A stretch of DNA of 6,167 nt from Thermoplasmata archaeon. GTDB taxonomy: Archaea; Thermoplasmatota; Thermoplasmata; UBA184. Of the stretch, positions 3,775 to 6,167 are shown piece after piece (the first letter of the stretch is position 1; each line of letters opens with the position of its first letter). The notes below the pieces were generated by a model that had not been told where the DNA came from, ran no database searches, and was given only the letters and a program-made list of their open reading frames with translations. The position numbers and the translations under genes were made by a program. The DNA is taken from positions 1 to 6,167 of the forward strand of contig JASHUP010000169.1 of assembly GCA_030039915.1 (NCBI GenBank), given 5' to 3'.

Positions 3775-6167
3775 ATGGCGGCGGCGAATCCCCTCGTCGG
3801 CGGGCTTCTCCTCGTCCTGCTCGTCGTCGCCGTCATCGCGATCGCCCTCGCGCTCCGCCACCGCCTCGCGCTGCGGATCGGGATCCGGAACGTGTACCGG
3901 GCCCGCGGCCGAACAGTGCTCCTCGTGCTCGGGCTGCTCGTCGCGACCACGATCGTCTCGGGGAGCCTGGTGGTCGGGGATACGATCAACGAGCTCGAGG
4001 TCCACTACACAGTCCTCGCGGTCGGATACAACGACGAGGCGGTCGGGAACCAATCTCCCTCGGGGGCGTGGACCCCCTTCCCCTACTCGGTCTACACCGA
4101 CGTCGCAGCCGCGACGGCGGGCGACTCCTCGATCGCGGGCATGGCCCCCGAGATCGTGAGTACGGTCTCCATCTTCGACCGGACGAGCGGCGTGCCGCAG
4201 ACGAACCTCAACTTGATCGGGGTCAACGGCAACCAGAGCTCGCAGCTCGGAGAGTTCGTCACCGACTCCGGCGCGACGCTCTCGGGTCCGGCTCCCGGGG
4301 AGGTGTTGTTGGACGACCTCGCCGCGTCCGAGCTGAACGCGACGGCGGGCGATGCGGTGTATCTCTACGGGGCGGCGACGACGCCGATCCCGTCGATCGT
4401 CCAGGCGGTCGTGCAGGACAACATTCGCGGAGCGTTTCCAACCGGGGGCGTGGGGAATTTTGGGAGCGCCTTCGTCGACCTGGCGACCGCGCAGCGCCTC
4501 GAAAACATCTCCGGCGCCATCAACTTCCTCTCGGTCACCAACGTCGGAGACCAGGCGAACCGGCTCGCCCTGGCCCCCACGGTGAGCGCGACGCTGAACG
4601 CTACGATCGTGAAGATCCCCGCGGCCCGGGGGCTCACGGTCACCCAAGTTCTCGTCAACGCCCTCGCGAGCGCCAACTCGGCCGCGAACAGCATCGAGAC
4701 GCTGTTCCTCGTTCTCGGGCTCTTTTCGATCGTCGCCGGGGCGATGCTCATCATCGGCATCTTCGTCCTCCTCGCGGAAGAGCGCAAGGGCGAGATGGGC
4801 GTCCTTCGGGCCATCGGGCTCAAAGGACGTGAGCTCGTCTACTCGTACTTCTTCGAAGGGCTCGCGTATTCGGCCGGGAGCGCGCTCGCCGGGACCGTAC
4901 TCGGCGTCGGGGTGGGGTACGGTCTCGCGGTCGCGTTCAGCCTCCTGTTCCCACAGCCCGGGCTTCCCCCGTCGGCGATCCTCGATTCGTTCACCTTCAC
5001 CTTCCAATCGCTGCTGACGGCGTACGTCATCGGGTTCTTGCTGACGCTCGTCACGGTCATCGTCGCGAGCTGGAGGGCGAGTCGACTCAACATCGTGCGA
5101 GCGATCCGGGACCTTCCCGAGCCCCCACCGACCGTCCGGACCTACACCTACCTCGCCTACCTCGGCGCCGTCTCGTTCGTACTCGGGGCGCTCCTCTTTG
5201 TGACCACCTACCAGGGAACGTCGGACGCCTCGTACCCGATCCTCGGGGGGACGTTCGCGATCGTCGGGCTCGCGCTCATCGCCTCGCGGTTCGTGCGGAA
5301 CCGGATCGTGTTCTCGGTGGCGGGTGCCGCGCTGCTCGTGTGGGCGGGCTACGGACCGCTCCACTCCGCGCTGCTCGGCTCGGCTCACGGAGGCGGGATC
5401 TTCATCGTCTTCACCGAGGGGATCGTCATGGTCGGCGGAGCGCTCCTCCTGTTCGCGTTCAACGCCTCGTCGATCGCGAACGCCCTGGTTCGAGTGGCGG
5501 GGGGCCGAAACCAACGAGCCCCGGTCGCGCGGATCGCCCTCTCGTATCCCAGTCGCCGCTCCTCCCGAACCACCGTCAGCCTCGCCATCTTCGCGCTCGT
5601 GATCTTCGTGCTGGTCGCGATCGCGGCCACCGGAGCGACGGTCGATGGGAGCCTCAACAACACGCTTCAGGAGCAATCGGGAGGGTACACGTTCGTCTCC
5701 TACTCCTCGGCCCCGATCCCGAACCTCCCCGGGCTGGTCGAGAACAATTCGTCCGTGGCGCCTTACTTCTCCAACGTCGTTCCCCTCGACTACGGCGGAA
5801 TCTACGTCAACGTGAGCGGGTTCTCGGGCAACCCGTACTCCGACTCGATCTACTCCGCTCCCGCGTCCGCCCCCGCGGCCTCGAACTTCTACTCGACCAA
5901 CCACTTCACGTTCACCGCCACCGAGGGCGGTATGAGCGTGGCCGCGGTCAACGCGCAGCTCGCGACGGCGGACGATGTCGCGATCGTCGACCAGAGCTAC
6001 GCGCCCGTGACGAACAACCTCGGGACCGGTTCCGGCGCTGCGCACCCCAAGGTGAACGTCGGCGACTCGATGCTCCTCACGAACCCGGCGAACGGGCACC
6101 GCGCGACGGTCACCGTGATCGGGATCATGACCCAATCGCTCGTGTCGGGGGTCTACGTGAGCCCTCC
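3775..6167 (+). CDS. FtsX/MacB-type ABC permease with two modules, partial (runs off right edge)
   Basis: At least 797 residues are present with no stop before the window ends. The first module starts with a hydrophobic helix (about 6-27), then a basic stretch RLALRIGIRNVYRARGR (30-46) and a second helix (48-67). A large Asn/Ser/Thr-rich extracytoplasmic domain follows (about 70-302), then the FtsX core: a helix at about 312-333, the cytoplasmic EERKGEMGVLRAIGLKGREL, a helix at about 357-382 and another at about 413-433 ending ASWRASRLNIVRAIRDLPE. EMGVLRAIG is the signature of this permease family that meets the ATPase. A central block of about four helices (459-562) links to a second module. 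That module opens with RIALSYPSRRSSRTT (586-600), matching the basic stretch of the first, and has its own helix and extracytoplasmic domain from about 621. The final FtsX core lies outside the window. ATG 3775 is 5 nt after the ATPase stop. With that ATPase it should form a MacB/LolCE-like complex; substrate unknown. Confidence 0.92.
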   Translation, partial: MAAANPLVGGLLLVLLVVAVIAIALALRHRLALRIGIRNVYRARGRTVLLVLGLLVATTIVSGSLVVGDTINELEVHYTVLAVGYNDEAVGNQSPSGAWTPFPYSVYTDVAAATAGDSSIAGMAPEIVSTVSIFDRTSGVPQTNLNLIGVNGNQSSQLGEFVTDSGATLSGPAPGEVLLDDLAASELNATAGDAVYLYGAATTPIPSIVQAVVQDNIRGAFPTGGVGNFGSAFVDLATAQRLENISGAINFLSVTNVGDQANRLALAPTVSATLNATIVKIPAARGLTVTQVLVNALASANSAANSIETLFLVLGLFSIVAGAMLIIGIFVLLAEERKGEMGVLRAIGLKGRELVYSYFFEGLAYSAGSALAGTVLGVGVGYGLAVAFSLLFPQPGLPPSAILDSFTFTFQSLLTAYVIGFLLTLVTVIVASWRASRLNIVRAIRDLPEPPPTVRTYTYLAYLGAVSFVLGALLFVTTYQGTSDASYPILGGTFAIVGLALIASRFVRNRIVFSVAGAALLVWAGYGPLHSALLGSAHGGGIFIVFTEGIVMVGGALLLFAFNASSIANALVRVAGGRNQRAPVARIALSYPSRRSSRTTVSLAIFALVIFVLVAIAATGATVDGSLNNTLQEQSGGYTFVSYSSAPIPNLPGLVENNSSVAPYFSNVVPLDYGGIYVNVSGFSGNPYSDSIYSAPASAPAASNFYSTNHFTFTATEGGMSVAAVNAQLATADDVAIVDQSYAPVTNNLGTGSGAAHPKVNVGDSMLLTNPANGHRATVTVIGIMTQSLVSGVYVSP

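Noticed and set aside
3766..6135. A 789-codon open frame on the minus strand, opposite the permease
   Set aside because: It is exactly in phase with the permease codons, so stops would need TTA, CTA or TCA in the sense gene, codons avoided in this GC-rich genome. Its product is a low-complexity mix of Arg, Asp, Glu and Gly with no domain, while the sense strand encodes a clear FtsX permease.
1..6167. Search by eye for tRNA or rRNA genes, CRISPR repeats, insertion-sequence ends, att sites and an origin
   Set aside because: No cloverleaf-like conserved tRNA arms, regularly spaced repeats, terminal inverted repeats with target duplications, or transposase and integrase motifs were seen. Genes fill almost the whole window.

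Overview
The window is GC-rich throughout and reads as archaeal, most plausibly a high-GC member of the Thermoplasmata or a relative; the lineage is my inference, not proven. The main support is promoter layout. Upstream of most gene starts there is no well-placed Shine-Dalgarno sequence. Instead a short A/T-rich, TATA-like element sits about 20-28 nt before the ATG, as expected for archaeal leaderless transcripts. The proteins lean strongly on GC-ending codons.

Layout. The left third (1-1249) is read on the minus strand: a DUF1697 protein (1249 to 683), a small START/SRPBCC-fold-like protein (653 to 222), and the beginning of a small membrane protein that leaves the window at base 1. A 59-bp divergent spacer (1250-1308) with one TATA-like element separates this from the plus-strand genes. 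Those are an unrecognised soluble protein (1309-1754) whose reading frame is broken by one base near 1404; a multi-spanning DUF308/HdeD-like membrane protein with an unassigned C-terminal membrane domain (1777-2997); and an ABC-transporter pair. The pair is a LolD/MacB-type ATPase (3086-3769) followed 5 nt later by a two-module FtsX/MacB-type permease (3775 to beyond the right edge).

How the genes work together. The ATPase and permease very probably form one MacB/LolCDE-like complex, in which ATP hydrolysis drives movements of the extracytoplasmic domains rather than classical import. Its substrate cannot be read from the sequence. The DUF308-like protein lies directly upstream but appears to have a separate promoter from the ATPase, so a functional link is only suggested by position. 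The DUF1697 and SRPBCC-like genes are small stand-alone proteins with no obvious link to the transporter.

I see no RNA genes, CRISPR array, insertion sequence, integrase or toxin-antitoxin pair. No clear new multi-gene system is visible. The best leads are the frameshifted unknown gene, the shared divergent TATA element, a possible second frameshift at the left edge, and the C-terminal domain of the DUF308-like protein.
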